Below, in pieces: positions 1 to 7,039 of a stretch of DNA of 12,693 nucleotides (the first letter of the stretch is position 1; every line of letters begins with the position of its first letter). The position numbers were made by a program, and so were the translations under genes. The stretch covers positions 1 to 12,693 of the forward strand of contig JAUMTV010000086.1 of assembly GCA_030531025.1 (NCBI GenBank), in the 5' to 3' direction. The notes under the pieces are model-generated. The model was given only the letters and a program-made list of their open reading frames with translations. It was not told the DNA's origin and searched no databases. The stretch is from Turicibacter sp. Its GTDB lineage: Bacteria > Bacillota > Bacilli > MOL361 > Turicibacteraceae.

Positions 1-9
1 ATCTATTTT

Positions 10-18
10 AGGAGGAGA
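10..18 (+). promoter_or_regulatory. Strong ribosome binding site of the pilin gene
   Basis: AGGAGGAGA lies 5 bases before the ATG at 24, with its GGAGG core 8 bases away. It is a near-ideal Shine-Dalgarno sequence and fits a very highly translated fibre subunit. The promoter must lie upstream of the window, because only 23 bases precede the start codon. Confidence 0.85.
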
Positions 19-23
19 GAATT

Positions 24-455
24 ATGTTTAACAAACGTAACAAAAAACGCGGATTCACGTTAATCGAATTAATTATCGTAATCGCAATCATCGCAATCTT
101 AGCAGCAATCGCAGTCCCAGCATTCGGGAATGTTAGTAAAAAAGCAAAAGAAAATTCAGATCTTTCAAATGCTCGTACATTATATGGTTTAGTAGCAGCG
201 GAGATAGCAGATGATAATTTTGCTCTACCTGAAGAAGGGGTTAAATACTATGCTATGAATGATAGTGCTGTTGAAGGGTTAGTGGATCAAATTCCCGCTG
301 TACAACAAAATTCAGATGCTCAGTTTATTATTTCTGTTGATTTAGAAGGAAGTATTGCTGTAGGATATGCAACAGCAGCTCCACAAAGTAATGCCTTACC
401 GACGGGATATAAGGTTTTATATGGAAATGAATCGCATGATGATATACAATATTAA
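24..455 (+). CDS. pilA: Major-type type IV prepilin (PilA-like)
   Basis: This 143-residue protein is a type IV prepilin. It has a short basic leader (KRNKKRG, residues 4-10) and a predicted PilD cleavage after Gly10, giving a mature N-terminal Phe with Glu at mature position 5 (FTLIE). An unbroken hydrophobic alpha-1 helix, rich in Ile and Ala, runs to about residue 33. The mature form is about 133 residues with a small globular domain and no cysteine, so there is no disulfide-bonded D-loop as in Neisseria or Pseudomonas pilins. After cleavage by the peptidase encoded at 12321 it would polymerise into the fibre. A strong ribosome binding site and a terminator just downstream, separating it from pilM, suggest it is the abundant subunit. 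Ile and Ala codons change abruptly after the helix-coding part (see findings). It could instead be one of several paralogous pilins, since the genes upstream are not visible. Confidence 0.93.
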   Translation: MFNKRNKKRGFTLIELIIVIAIIAILAAIAVPAFGNVSKKAKENSDLSNARTLYGLVAAEIADDNFALPEEGVKYYAMNDSAVEGLVDQIPAVQQNSDAQFIISVDLEGSIAVGYATAAPQSNALPTGYKVLYGNESHDDIQY

Positions 456-474
456 GAAATTCTAAAATTTATTT

Positions 475-504
475 AAAGTGTAAAGTTTCGGCTTTACACT
501 TTTT
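475..504 (+). terminator. Rho-independent terminator between pilA and pilM
   Basis: AAAGTGTAAAG (475-485) pairs perfectly with CTTTACACTTT (492-502) across a short loop containing TTCG, and the 3' arm runs into five T residues (500-504). The 11-bp stem plus T-tract is a classic intrinsic terminator. It lies 20 bases after the pilin stop and 37 bases before pilM. It may be partly leaky, letting a high level of pilin transcript and a lower level of assembly-gene transcript arise from one upstream promoter (inference). Confidence 0.85.
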
Positions 505-541
505 AAAAATATGAGTATGAGTTGAGGTGAAGTGAAGAGTT

Positions 542-1672
542 ATGGAAGAGAAGAAGTTTGATTTGAAGTCGATTTTGACGATGGATATTAATGATTTATT
601 TAAGAAAAAAGTTGGTTCATCTCCAAAACAATCAAAAGTTAAGAAATCTAAGTCACTTATGAAGCCTGTGATTTCGTTTGATTTTGGAAGTGAGTCAATT
701 AAGGTAGTTGAAGGTCGTTATGTGAATGGACAGCTGAAGGTAACGAATTACCTTAAAGTTCCGACTCAGGGAGTTCTTGAGGATGGGCGTATTGTTAATG
801 AAAAGCTATTAATTAAAAATTTAGAGACTGCTCTAAAGGAACATAAGGTGAAAGCCAAGTATGCTATTTGTACGTTAAACTCTACACAGATTATTAATCG
901 TGAATTATTTGTGCCTGTTGTTGAGGAAGATGAGTTAGATACGGTAGTTCGTTTTGAGATTCAGCAGTTCTTACCGATTAATCTTTCGGATTATCTGATT
1001 CAGTATGTGATTTTAGATCAAGTGGAAGTGAATGGTGAGCCTCGCTTAAAGTTGAATGTGGTAACATTCCCTGAAAAATTGGCAGCTACTTATTATAAAG
1101 TGTTAAAAGAAGTGGGTTTGAAACCGCATGCCTTAGATGTAACTTATAATTCACTGGGGAAATTAGCTAATTACTCAAAACTATTAAATGAAGTGACAGA
1201 TGCAAAAGGTGCGGTTGCTTTTGTTGATATGGGGGCACAATCAATTGATTTAAATATTTTTACAAATGGAAATGTTCAATTTACACGTTTAATTAAATCT
1301 GGTGGAATGACAATCAATGAACGATTAAATCAATTGCCAGATATGTCAATAAAATCAGCGGCATCTTTACAGCATGCTGATTTAAATGGTGATGAAGTGA
1401 TTTCTCGAATTTTACGTTTATCAGTCGATGAAATGATGTATGAATTAGAGCGTGTTTTACAATTTTATCGTAACAAATCAGTTGGTAATAAAATCGATCA
1501 TGTCTTTATTTTAGGTGGATATTCAAATATTAATGGATTAGAAACTTATATGAGTGAAAAGCTTTCTATATTGACTTCACAAATCAAAGAATTAAATAAT
1601 GTTGATTTTTCAGATAGCTCAATTCAAGTTCATGAATACGCGAATGCGATTGGAGCCATGATTCGTTTATAA
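542..1672 (+). CDS. pilM: Type IV pilus assembly protein PilM (actin-like ATPase)
   Basis: PilM is the cytoplasmic actin-like nucleotide-binding component of the pilus alignment complex and binds the N-terminal tail of PilN. Seen here: a phosphate-1 motif DFGSESIKVVE from residue 47; the family signature FEIQQFLP near residues 138-145; a phosphate-2 region VDMGAQSIDL at about 228-237; and an adenosine motif FILGGYSNI at about 322-330. The C-terminal half matches the usual end of PilM. The protein is 376 residues, slightly long because about 42 Lys-rich residues precede the first phosphate motif. The ATG at 542 follows a GAGGTGA sequence (524-530) at slightly long spacing, and an in-frame TGA at 533-535 rules out an upstream start. 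PilN follows 12 bases later, so the pair is almost certainly cotranscribed. All 12 Arg codons are CGN. Confidence 0.95.
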   Translation: MEEKKFDLKSILTMDINDLFKKKVGSSPKQSKVKKSKSLMKPVISFDFGSESIKVVEGRYVNGQLKVTNYLKVPTQGVLEDGRIVNEKLLIKNLETALKEHKVKAKYAICTLNSTQIINRELFVPVVEEDELDTVVRFEIQQFLPINLSDYLIQYVILDQVEVNGEPRLKLNVVTFPEKLAATYYKVLKEVGLKPHALDVTYNSLGKLANYSKLLNEVTDAKGAVAFVDMGAQSIDLNIFTNGNVQFTRLIKSGGMTINERLNQLPDMSIKSAASLQHADLNGDEVISRILRLSVDEMMYELERVLQFYRNKSVGNKIDHVFILGGYSNINGLETYMSEKLSILTSQIKELNNVDFSDSSIQVHEYANAIGAMIRL

Positions 1673-1684
1673 GGGGGTGTAAGT

Positions 1685-2236
1685 GTGAAACGAGATATTA
1701 ACTTTTTTAGTACGTATCAATTAAAAAATCACGATAAGAAGAGTCAGAACCTTTATGGTTATCTTTTCGGAGGAGCGGTTGGATTATTTATTTTAGGGAC
1801 ATTGACGTTTAATCAAGTTCAAACGTATCAATTAAATAAAAAAATTGATGAGTTAAATGATGAGTTAGCGTCACCTGGTATTGTTGAAAAAATTGCGGAA
1901 TCTGATCGTGTTTATCAAATACTTGAAGCTTTAAATCAATATGATCAAGAAGTGACTATTGTAGTCAATAATATAAATTCTCGTGATTTTGTGACGACGA
2001 CTTTATTAAATCAAATTAGTTCAACCATTCCAACAGAGGTGACATTTAGTAGTCTCAGTTTGACTAATACCAATATTACGATGCAAGCAACTTCAGAGAT
2101 ACGTACCGCTATTGCAGAAGTTCAATATAATCTTAAACAATTACCGTTTATTTCAGATGTTTATATTGGTTCGATTTCACCTGATGCACCGTATACATTT
2201 AGTTTAAGTTGTACGATTAATGGAGGTGCTCAGTAA
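1685..2236 (+). CDS. pilN: Type IV pilus assembly protein PilN
   Basis: PilN is the bitopic inner-membrane protein that links cytoplasmic PilM to extracytoplasmic PilO. This 183-residue protein has the expected layout. A short cytoplasmic tail carries DINFFSTY (residues 4-11), the counterpart of the INLLP motif that fits into a groove of PilM. One membrane helix lies at about 24-43 and a short coiled-coil-like segment at about 45-75. A ferredoxin-like domain covers about 100-183, including the typical stretch with LPFISDVYIG near 153-162. The GTG start at 1685 is supported by AAGGGGGTG immediately upstream and by the conserved position of the PilM-binding motif. The stop codon overlaps the pilO start by one base (TAATG), so PilN and PilO translation is probably coupled, consistent with their forming a heterodimer. 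Confidence 0.92.
   Translation: MKRDINFFSTYQLKNHDKKSQNLYGYLFGGAVGLFILGTLTFNQVQTYQLNKKIDELNDELASPGIVEKIAESDRVYQILEALNQYDQEVTIVVNNINSRDFVTTTLLNQISSTIPTEVTFSSLSLTNTNITMQATSEIRTAIAEVQYNLKQLPFISDVYIGSISPDAPYTFSLSCTINGGAQ
2222..2228 (+). promoter_or_regulatory. Ribosome binding site for pilO inside the pilN end
   Basis: GGAGGTG sits within the last codons of pilN, 7 bases before the ATG at 2236. With the TAATG stop/start overlap it fixes the pilO start. Confidence 0.8.
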
Positions 2237-3462
2237 TGAAAATTAGTCAACGTGAGAAAAATTTATTAATTGCTGTTAGTTGCGTATTAGTTGCCGTGTT
2301 ATACTATCAATTTATATTCGTTCCAAAACAGGATGAAATTGTAGGCCTTGAACAAGAGCTATCTGATGTTCAACTACGCTATGATCAAGTGATGGAGAAT
2401 ATTGCGACACTAGAAAAACGAAAAGAAAAAATTATTAAATTAAGTGCGGGAATTGCTGGAAAAACGAATGCTTTATATCCAACCTTGATTCAAGAAAAAA
2501 TTATTTTAGCATTAGACGAATTAATCAATGAAAGTAATATTCAAGCAACGATTGGATTCTCTCAAGTATCGGCGCAAGCCGTTGAACCTTTTACTGGAGG
2601 AACGTATGAATCACCACAAAGCTCTTTGGCGGGATTAGCGAATGACTATCATACCTTAACCAATGAAGGAAGTTTAGTAGAAGAGGACGCAAGTAATGCG
2701 CAATCTAATTTAGTAACTTCGACTTCTACAGCAGAAGTGATGAGTATTTCTTTAACGTTTACAGGTGCTTATGAAAATGTGAAGAGTTTTATTGATGTCG
2801 TTCAAGAATGGAATTATAACTTAATCATTACGAACTTATCTTTAACACCGTTAAATGATACGGAAGTGTCAGGAAGTCTGACTTTAGAATTCTATGCGAT
2901 TCCAAAGTTAGAAGGTCAAGATCAAGATTATTTAACATGGACATTAGAAAATACATATGGGAAAGAGATGCCATTTAGTAATGGAGCAGCGAGTGGGGCA
3001 TATAGTTCAACAATGGAACAATTGTTAGCTGCAGGAGTAAAAGCGTATGACTTTATGATGTTAGTTCGTTCATCAACCTCTGATTTACCATCGGTGACGA
3101 TTGGGAAAGCATTGGATGAAACACGCGAATCCTACTTATTCACAGATAAAAATGAAGTTGAAACGGTTAAAATTACGTTAACACAACAGGATGATAAATA
3201 TTATTATCAATTTGAGACGAGTCAAGGAAAGTATCCACAAGGAGAAGAAGCTGCCATGGAGTTCACTCCAATCAATGATAGTATTGAGTTTCAAGTTATG
3301 AGTGAGAGTCGTCCAGATGTAACTGATGCAGTAGGAGTTAATTTGAATATTATTAATAATACTGATTTAGTTGTCAATGTTGAAGTTAAAGATGATGATC
3401 AAACGAATCCACGAGTAAAAGTCGTTAGTGAAGGATTTACAATCAATGTCACGAATAAGTAG
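2236..3462 (+). CDS. pilO: Type IV pilus assembly protein PilO with C-terminal extension
   Basis: PilO is the partner of PilN in the inner-membrane alignment complex. Visible features are a short cytoplasmic N-terminus, one membrane helix at about residues 9-29, a charged coiled coil at about 31-70, and a ferredoxin-like core at about 75-225. That core includes the typical stretch VMSISLTFTGAYENVKSFID (168-187) and ends in a strand near TLEFYAIPKL. A low-complexity Ser/Asn/Gln-rich stretch (about 118-165) interrupts the core. At 408 residues it is about twice the usual PilO length of roughly 200. Residues about 245-408 form an extra, beta-rich, acidic region that I do not recognise. Position after pilN, one-base overlap and topology make the PilO assignment firm. 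The role of the C-terminal region is unknown; being outside the membrane, it could contact the cell wall, pilins or minor pilins. Confidence 0.88.
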   Translation: MKISQREKNLLIAVSCVLVAVLYYQFIFVPKQDEIVGLEQELSDVQLRYDQVMENIATLEKRKEKIIKLSAGIAGKTNALYPTLIQEKIILALDELINESNIQATIGFSQVSAQAVEPFTGGTYESPQSSLAGLANDYHTLTNEGSLVEEDASNAQSNLVTSTSTAEVMSISLTFTGAYENVKSFIDVVQEWNYNLIITNLSLTPLNDTEVSGSLTLEFYAIPKLEGQDQDYLTWTLENTYGKEMPFSNGAASGAYSSTMEQLLAAGVKAYDFMMLVRSSTSDLPSVTIGKALDETRESYLFTDKNEVETVKITLTQQDDKYYYQFETSQGKYPQGEEAAMEFTPINDSIEFQVMSESRPDVTDAVGVNLNIINNTDLVVNVEVKDDDQTNPRVKVVSEGFTINVTNK

Positions 3463-3466
3463 GTGA
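3461..3466 (+). promoter_or_regulatory. Ribosome binding site deciding the PilV-like start
   Basis: AGGTGA overlaps the pilO stop codon. It is 5 bases from the ATG at 3472, almost touches the ATG at 3469, and is itself part of a possible GTG start at 3463. Spacing therefore favours 3472. Confidence 0.55.
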
Positions 3467-3471
3467 GTATG

Positions 3472-4350
3472 ATGAAAGACATCTTAAGAAATACAAAAAG
3501 AAAGCCGGGGCTTACGCTAATTGAGGTCATCATTAGTGTGGCCCTTTTGGCCATTTTATCAGTTCCGATTTTTATAACAGTCAATACAAATGTTAAGATG
3601 AGTCAAAAAACAGAATTAAGCCAGCAAGCAACAGTTGTGGGACAGCGTGTTTTAGAGTATTTAGGAACAGTAGGAAATATTGAGTTAGAAGATTCAAGTG
3701 TTTTAAAACCATTAGGTTTAGATTTATCGTTTTCAAAAGATATTGAATCAGGATTGATTAGTACAGTTGGAAAGACGAAGCAAGGATTTGATTTGAGTAT
3801 TGATTTAAGAAATTTAATTGAAAACGAGTTAGAAGATAGCCATGATTCAATAACTAATGATTTGATGAAAAGCCCACAATTTACTATAACCGAAGCCGAA
3901 GGAAATCAACTGAGCGTTAATCAATTAACGTCGGACTTATGGACATTAATCATTGAAGATTCAAATGTTGTAAAATTGTGTAGTAACGTACAATGTGTGA
4001 CGACACCATATCAAGATTATATTTCAATTTCTATTAACGGCTGTGTGACAGAAACATATGAAGTTCCAGTTGTTAATCATAATAATTCAGGAGTAAAGAT
4101 TTATGTTCAGTTTGATGCTAATGCAACTAAAAATGTGAAGTTTAAAAAAGAAAGTGGTGATTTATCGGTTAGTTATTTAACAAAGATGCCAGATATTTTG
4201 TTAGATGAAGATGAGTCAATGATTGAATCCATTAAAGATTTATATGAAATCAATGTTACGATTACCACACCTAAAGTAGATGGAATTTTATTTAAAGGAA
4301 ATACTGTCACTAACTTAAATATATACGAACTTGGACAGGGGGGAGAGTAG
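3472..4350 (+). CDS. Minor type IV prepilin, PilV/GspI-like
   Basis: This is a prepilin-like protein of about 292 residues. A basic leader ending RKPG is followed by LTLIEVIISVALLAILSVPI, the class III signal, with cleavage after Gly and Glu at mature position 5. The helix type and the position just ahead of a PilX-like gene suggest a PilV/GspI-type minor pilin. The body is large for the class and beta-rich. It has three cysteines at about residues 170, 175 and 191 (CSNVQC plus one more), so one disulfide is possible. I chose ATG 3472 because of ribosome binding site spacing; GTG 3463 would add MSM, and ATG 3469 one Met. It follows pilO directly and overlaps the next GTG start by one base (TAGTG). 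The V/I-type label rests on context and the N-terminus only. Substrate or adhesive role is unknown. Confidence 0.85.
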   Translation: MKDILRNTKRKPGLTLIEVIISVALLAILSVPIFITVNTNVKMSQKTELSQQATVVGQRVLEYLGTVGNIELEDSSVLKPLGLDLSFSKDIESGLISTVGKTKQGFDLSIDLRNLIENELEDSHDSITNDLMKSPQFTITEAEGNQLSVNQLTSDLWTLIIEDSNVVKLCSNVQCVTTPYQDYISISINGCVTETYEVPVVNHNNSGVKIYVQFDANATKNVKFKKESGDLSVSYLTKMPDILLDEDESMIESIKDLYEINVTITTPKVDGILFKGNTVTNLNIYELGQGGE

Positions 4351-6497
4351 TGAAAAAGAAAAAAGGTTCGGCTATGTTAAGCGTCACAATTTTTACCACA
4401 GTTATTATCGCAGTGGCAGCCGTTTCTTTAACGGTTGTGGCCAATGATTATAAGATGAAAGTTAATGAGAGTAAAAAGGTTGCTAATCTATATGGTGCAG
4501 AGTCAGGTTTAAATATGGCTTACAATGTATTAGTCAAAGTATTTGATTATGCGGTGGAGGTTTCGAATCAGGCTGTCGAGGCTATGTTAGATAATAATGA
4601 TTTAGCCTTAGATGACTCACAAGAGAAGATGAATGAAGTATTTCAAGACGCTTTTATTAGTGTATTTGAATCCGAAACATTACCTGGAGATAAGAATGGT
4701 ACAAAAATAGATGGAATTTTAGAGTATTGTTTGAGTCAACAACAATATCCAGCTTTTAAGGATGATAAGGTTGTTTTTCAAGATTTTGACTTTAGTTCAA
4801 GTGACCAGTTAGCTATTCATGTAGATAGGGATAGAAAGGATTTAAAGTTTATATTTACCTTTACATCTGATTTTACTTCCTCTACTCAGGTCACTCAAAG
4901 TAATGAACGTCAAGTAAGTGTTAAATATAGTATCAATGTTCCAACTTATCAGGGAGCTATTAAAGAAAATTTCACTACAGTTTCAATTGAAAATTATCCC
5001 ATTTTTATTGACAGTGTTGTTAATATTGATGGAAATGCTTTATTGACTGGAAATATTAATGTCATTGGTAATTTACGTGTCAAAGGTTTACACGTTGATA
5101 CGAATGAAGTTGTTTATGAAAAATATACAAATGGTTTGAACATTAAAAATGGGCAGTTAAACTTACAAGGAAATATTATGACAAATGAAACTGTTTCTTT
5201 AAATGAAAATGGAAAAATATTTGTTACAGCTAAGATAGATGAAAAGCAAACAGGTAATATATATGCTCGAAATGTTTATGTTGGAAAAGATAATATCGTA
5301 TCACTTCCAACAAATGCATCCTTAACAGTAAGTGATAGTATTTTATTAGATAATGATTTATCTGTAAATGTACAAGCTGATCCGAGTGGAAAAAAATCGA
5401 CAGTACATACAACTAATTTATATGGATTAAATGATAAGAACTTAGTGAGCAATGATGGAAATCCAGTTAGAGAGTCGAGTAGTTTGATTGTTAATAGTGA
5501 TGGTGCAACGATTGAGGTGGCTGAGGAAACTTATTTATCAGGGGTTGCCTATATTGATACGAAAGATGAGTGCTACCAAACAGGAGAATCAGTTGCGATA
5601 AGAGGGAATTATTTGACGTATAGCGAGGTTTTACCAGGCTATGAAAATCGAGTACAGATGAAATATTATAATCCACTATTATTAGTTGAGGTTATTGATG
5701 GTGATAGCTCACTAAATAAGAAGGCACAGTATTTTGTTTATGCGAGTATAGATGGTAGTTTGGAATTGAAAGATGGTGGAGTGAAATTAAATCCAACTAA
5801 GACTCATACGGTAGGAGCTTGGATTAGTGAGGGTCAGGTTTCAAAACTAAACTCGTTAGGTTATAATGAGCAGGATGAGCAGTTATTAAGTGATAAGCGT
5901 AAACTGTATGCATCTCAAGTTTTCAATATGGGGATGCCATCTTCCCCATCTGCCTATCAAAATGGGAAGGTTTTAAAAACAGTTGCTAATCAAATTAAGT
6001 TTGAACATGATTTATTTAGCAACCTTAATAAAGAATTTAACAATTATTATGGTGAAGTTATTTTAAATGGTGATGAGCAAGTCTTAATTATAATTAAAGC
6101 CAATGAAGATGGAACAAATGATGTTATTTATATGAATACAAATCAGAGTATAATAAAGACTGTTCCTAATGTACATAATGCTCTTATTATTACCAAAGGT
6201 GATATTTTATTATTAGGAAATGTTGATTTTACTGGAAATATTATCGCCGCAGGAAGTCTTTATGTCGATAAAAATAACCAAACAAATGGGGACGTTAGTT
6301 TGAACTTTGATAAGCAGGTTACTCAGCAAATCATTGCCGTTAATTATACAAATTTAAAGGAAATATTTAATGTGGATTCAGTTCACCACAATCCAACAGA
6401 AGTAGAAGTTGTGGATGGAATTGGCCTAGATGATATAAAGACAAAGTATTATGCTGAAGATTATATTCGTGCCGGTCGTTGGCAACTACTGAAATAG
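4350..6497 (+). CDS. Large PilX/GspK-like minor pilin with beta-rich body
   Basis: The 715-residue protein begins KKKKG^SAMLSVTIF, a prepilin-like leader and helix (about 7-31). There is no Glu at mature position 5, as in GspK and PilX-type tip pilins. AESGLNMAY at about 50-58 matches the AEAGL-type motif after the helix in PilX-family proteins. A long extracellular body follows. Residues 225-345 show short repeating strands of the type G-N-hydrophobic (LTGNINVIGNLRVKG; LNLQGNIMT), suggesting a beta-helix or bactofilin-like solenoid. A second copy of this pattern lies near the C-terminus (about 609-640, ALIITKGDILLLGNVDFTGN), which is typical of the long PilX-like proteins of Firmicutes. The GTG start overlaps the previous stop and follows a GGGGGGAGAG ribosome binding site. 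Like GspK, it probably caps or primes the fibre; this is inference. The family call is good, the exact role less so. Confidence 0.82.
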   Translation: MKKKKGSAMLSVTIFTTVIIAVAAVSLTVVANDYKMKVNESKKVANLYGAESGLNMAYNVLVKVFDYAVEVSNQAVEAMLDNNDLALDDSQEKMNEVFQDAFISVFESETLPGDKNGTKIDGILEYCLSQQQYPAFKDDKVVFQDFDFSSSDQLAIHVDRDRKDLKFIFTFTSDFTSSTQVTQSNERQVSVKYSINVPTYQGAIKENFTTVSIENYPIFIDSVVNIDGNALLTGNINVIGNLRVKGLHVDTNEVVYEKYTNGLNIKNGQLNLQGNIMTNETVSLNENGKIFVTAKIDEKQTGNIYARNVYVGKDNIVSLPTNASLTVSDSILLDNDLSVNVQADPSGKKSTVHTTNLYGLNDKNLVSNDGNPVRESSSLIVNSDGATIEVAEETYLSGVAYIDTKDECYQTGESVAIRGNYLTYSEVLPGYENRVQMKYYNPLLLVEVIDGDSSLNKKAQYFVYASIDGSLELKDGGVKLNPTKTHTVGAWISEGQVSKLNSLGYNEQDEQLLSDKRKLYASQVFNMGMPSSPSAYQNGKVLKTVANQIKFEHDLFSNLNKEFNNYYGEVILNGDEQVLIIIKANEDGTNDVIYMNTNQSIIKTVPNVHNALIITKGDILLLGNVDFTGNIIAAGSLYVDKNNQTNGDVSLNFDKQVTQQIIAVNYTNLKEIFNVDSVHHNPTEVEVVDGIGLDDIKTKYYAEDYIRAGRWQLLK

Positions 6498-7027
6498 TGG
6501 TGAAGAAATTGAAAAAACTAAACAAAAAAAGAGGATTAACCCTTATTGAAGTTATTATCGCAATGGCCATAATGGTTATTGTCGGTGGGGTTGTCACAAC
6601 GATGACCATTAGTAATAATAAAATTTTATCTAAGGTTGATATGAAATCTGAATTGCAAATGGAGGGCCAACTTATTCAAACGCAATTAATGAAAGTGGCC
6701 TTAAATTCAAGTGGAGTGATTGATGCTAAATTTAAAGAGGGTAGTGATGAAATCCAATCGATTACCATTCAGGATAACCAGTATACCTATAAATTTACAT
6801 TAAGTGGTTCTACGTTAACATATCGAAAATTAGAAGGAGAAGGGAGTTTGCAAGAGCGAGTTCTTTCTTCGAAAGTTTCAAGTATTCAAGTGATTCCATC
6901 AATCGAAGAAGAGTTAAAGAAGTCCGAATACATGGAATTTAATATTAATTTAAGTACAAAACGAGGATCTCAAACCATAGATTATCGTGTTGATAATTAT
7001 ATCGTTTTTAGAAATTTTAAAAAGTAA
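6497..7027 (+). CDS. Minor type IV prepilin, PilW/GspJ-like
   Basis: A short prepilin of about 176 residues. The Lys-rich leader ending NKKRG is followed by LTLIEVIIAMAIMVIVGGVV, with cleavage after Gly and Glu at mature position 5. The remainder is a small beta-rich globular domain without cysteine, with the layout of GspJ/PilW-type minor pilins. The start is uncertain: TTG 6479, GTG 6497, GTG 6500 and TTG 6509 are all in frame. I prefer GTG 6497, because it makes the same TAGTG stop/start overlap with the upstream gene that is seen at 4348-4352; none has a strong ribosome binding site. The leader would work with any of them. With its two minor-pilin neighbours it completes an I-K-J-like set, expected to form the initiating tip complex. 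Confidence 0.85.
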   Translation: MVKKLKKLNKKRGLTLIEVIIAMAIMVIVGGVVTTMTISNNKILSKVDMKSELQMEGQLIQTQLMKVALNSSGVIDAKFKEGSDEIQSITIQDNQYTYKFTLSGSTLTYRKLEGEGSLQERVLSSKVSSIQVIPSIEEELKKSEYMEFNINLSTKRGSQTIDYRVDNYIVFRNFKK

Positions 7028-7034
7028 GGAGAGG
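7028..7034 (+). promoter_or_regulatory. Ribosome binding site of the tip-candidate gene
   Basis: GGAGAGG directly after the preceding stop codon lies 5 bases before GTG 7040. It supports the GTG start for the large downstream protein. Confidence 0.7.
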
Positions 7035-7039
7035 TAGGG

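Noticed and set aside
493..521. Promoter-like pair TTTACA (493-498) and TATGAG (516-521) with 17-base spacing before pilM
   Set aside because: The -35 lies inside the terminator arm, the -10 matches only 4 of 6 bases, and transcription from it would start within the pilM ribosome binding site.
6479..6496. TTG at 6479 as the start of the PilW-like gene
   Set aside because: It needs an 18-base overlap with the upstream gene and has no ribosome binding site. GTG 6497 gives a normal leader length and repeats the TAGTG overlap, though the choice is not certain.
6367..6609. Minus-strand open frames, for example here and at 3399-3584, 5230-5412, 5491-5676 and 12334-12519
   Set aside because: They lie antisense to well-supported coding sequences, and their translations have no recognisable motifs or ribosome binding sites of note.
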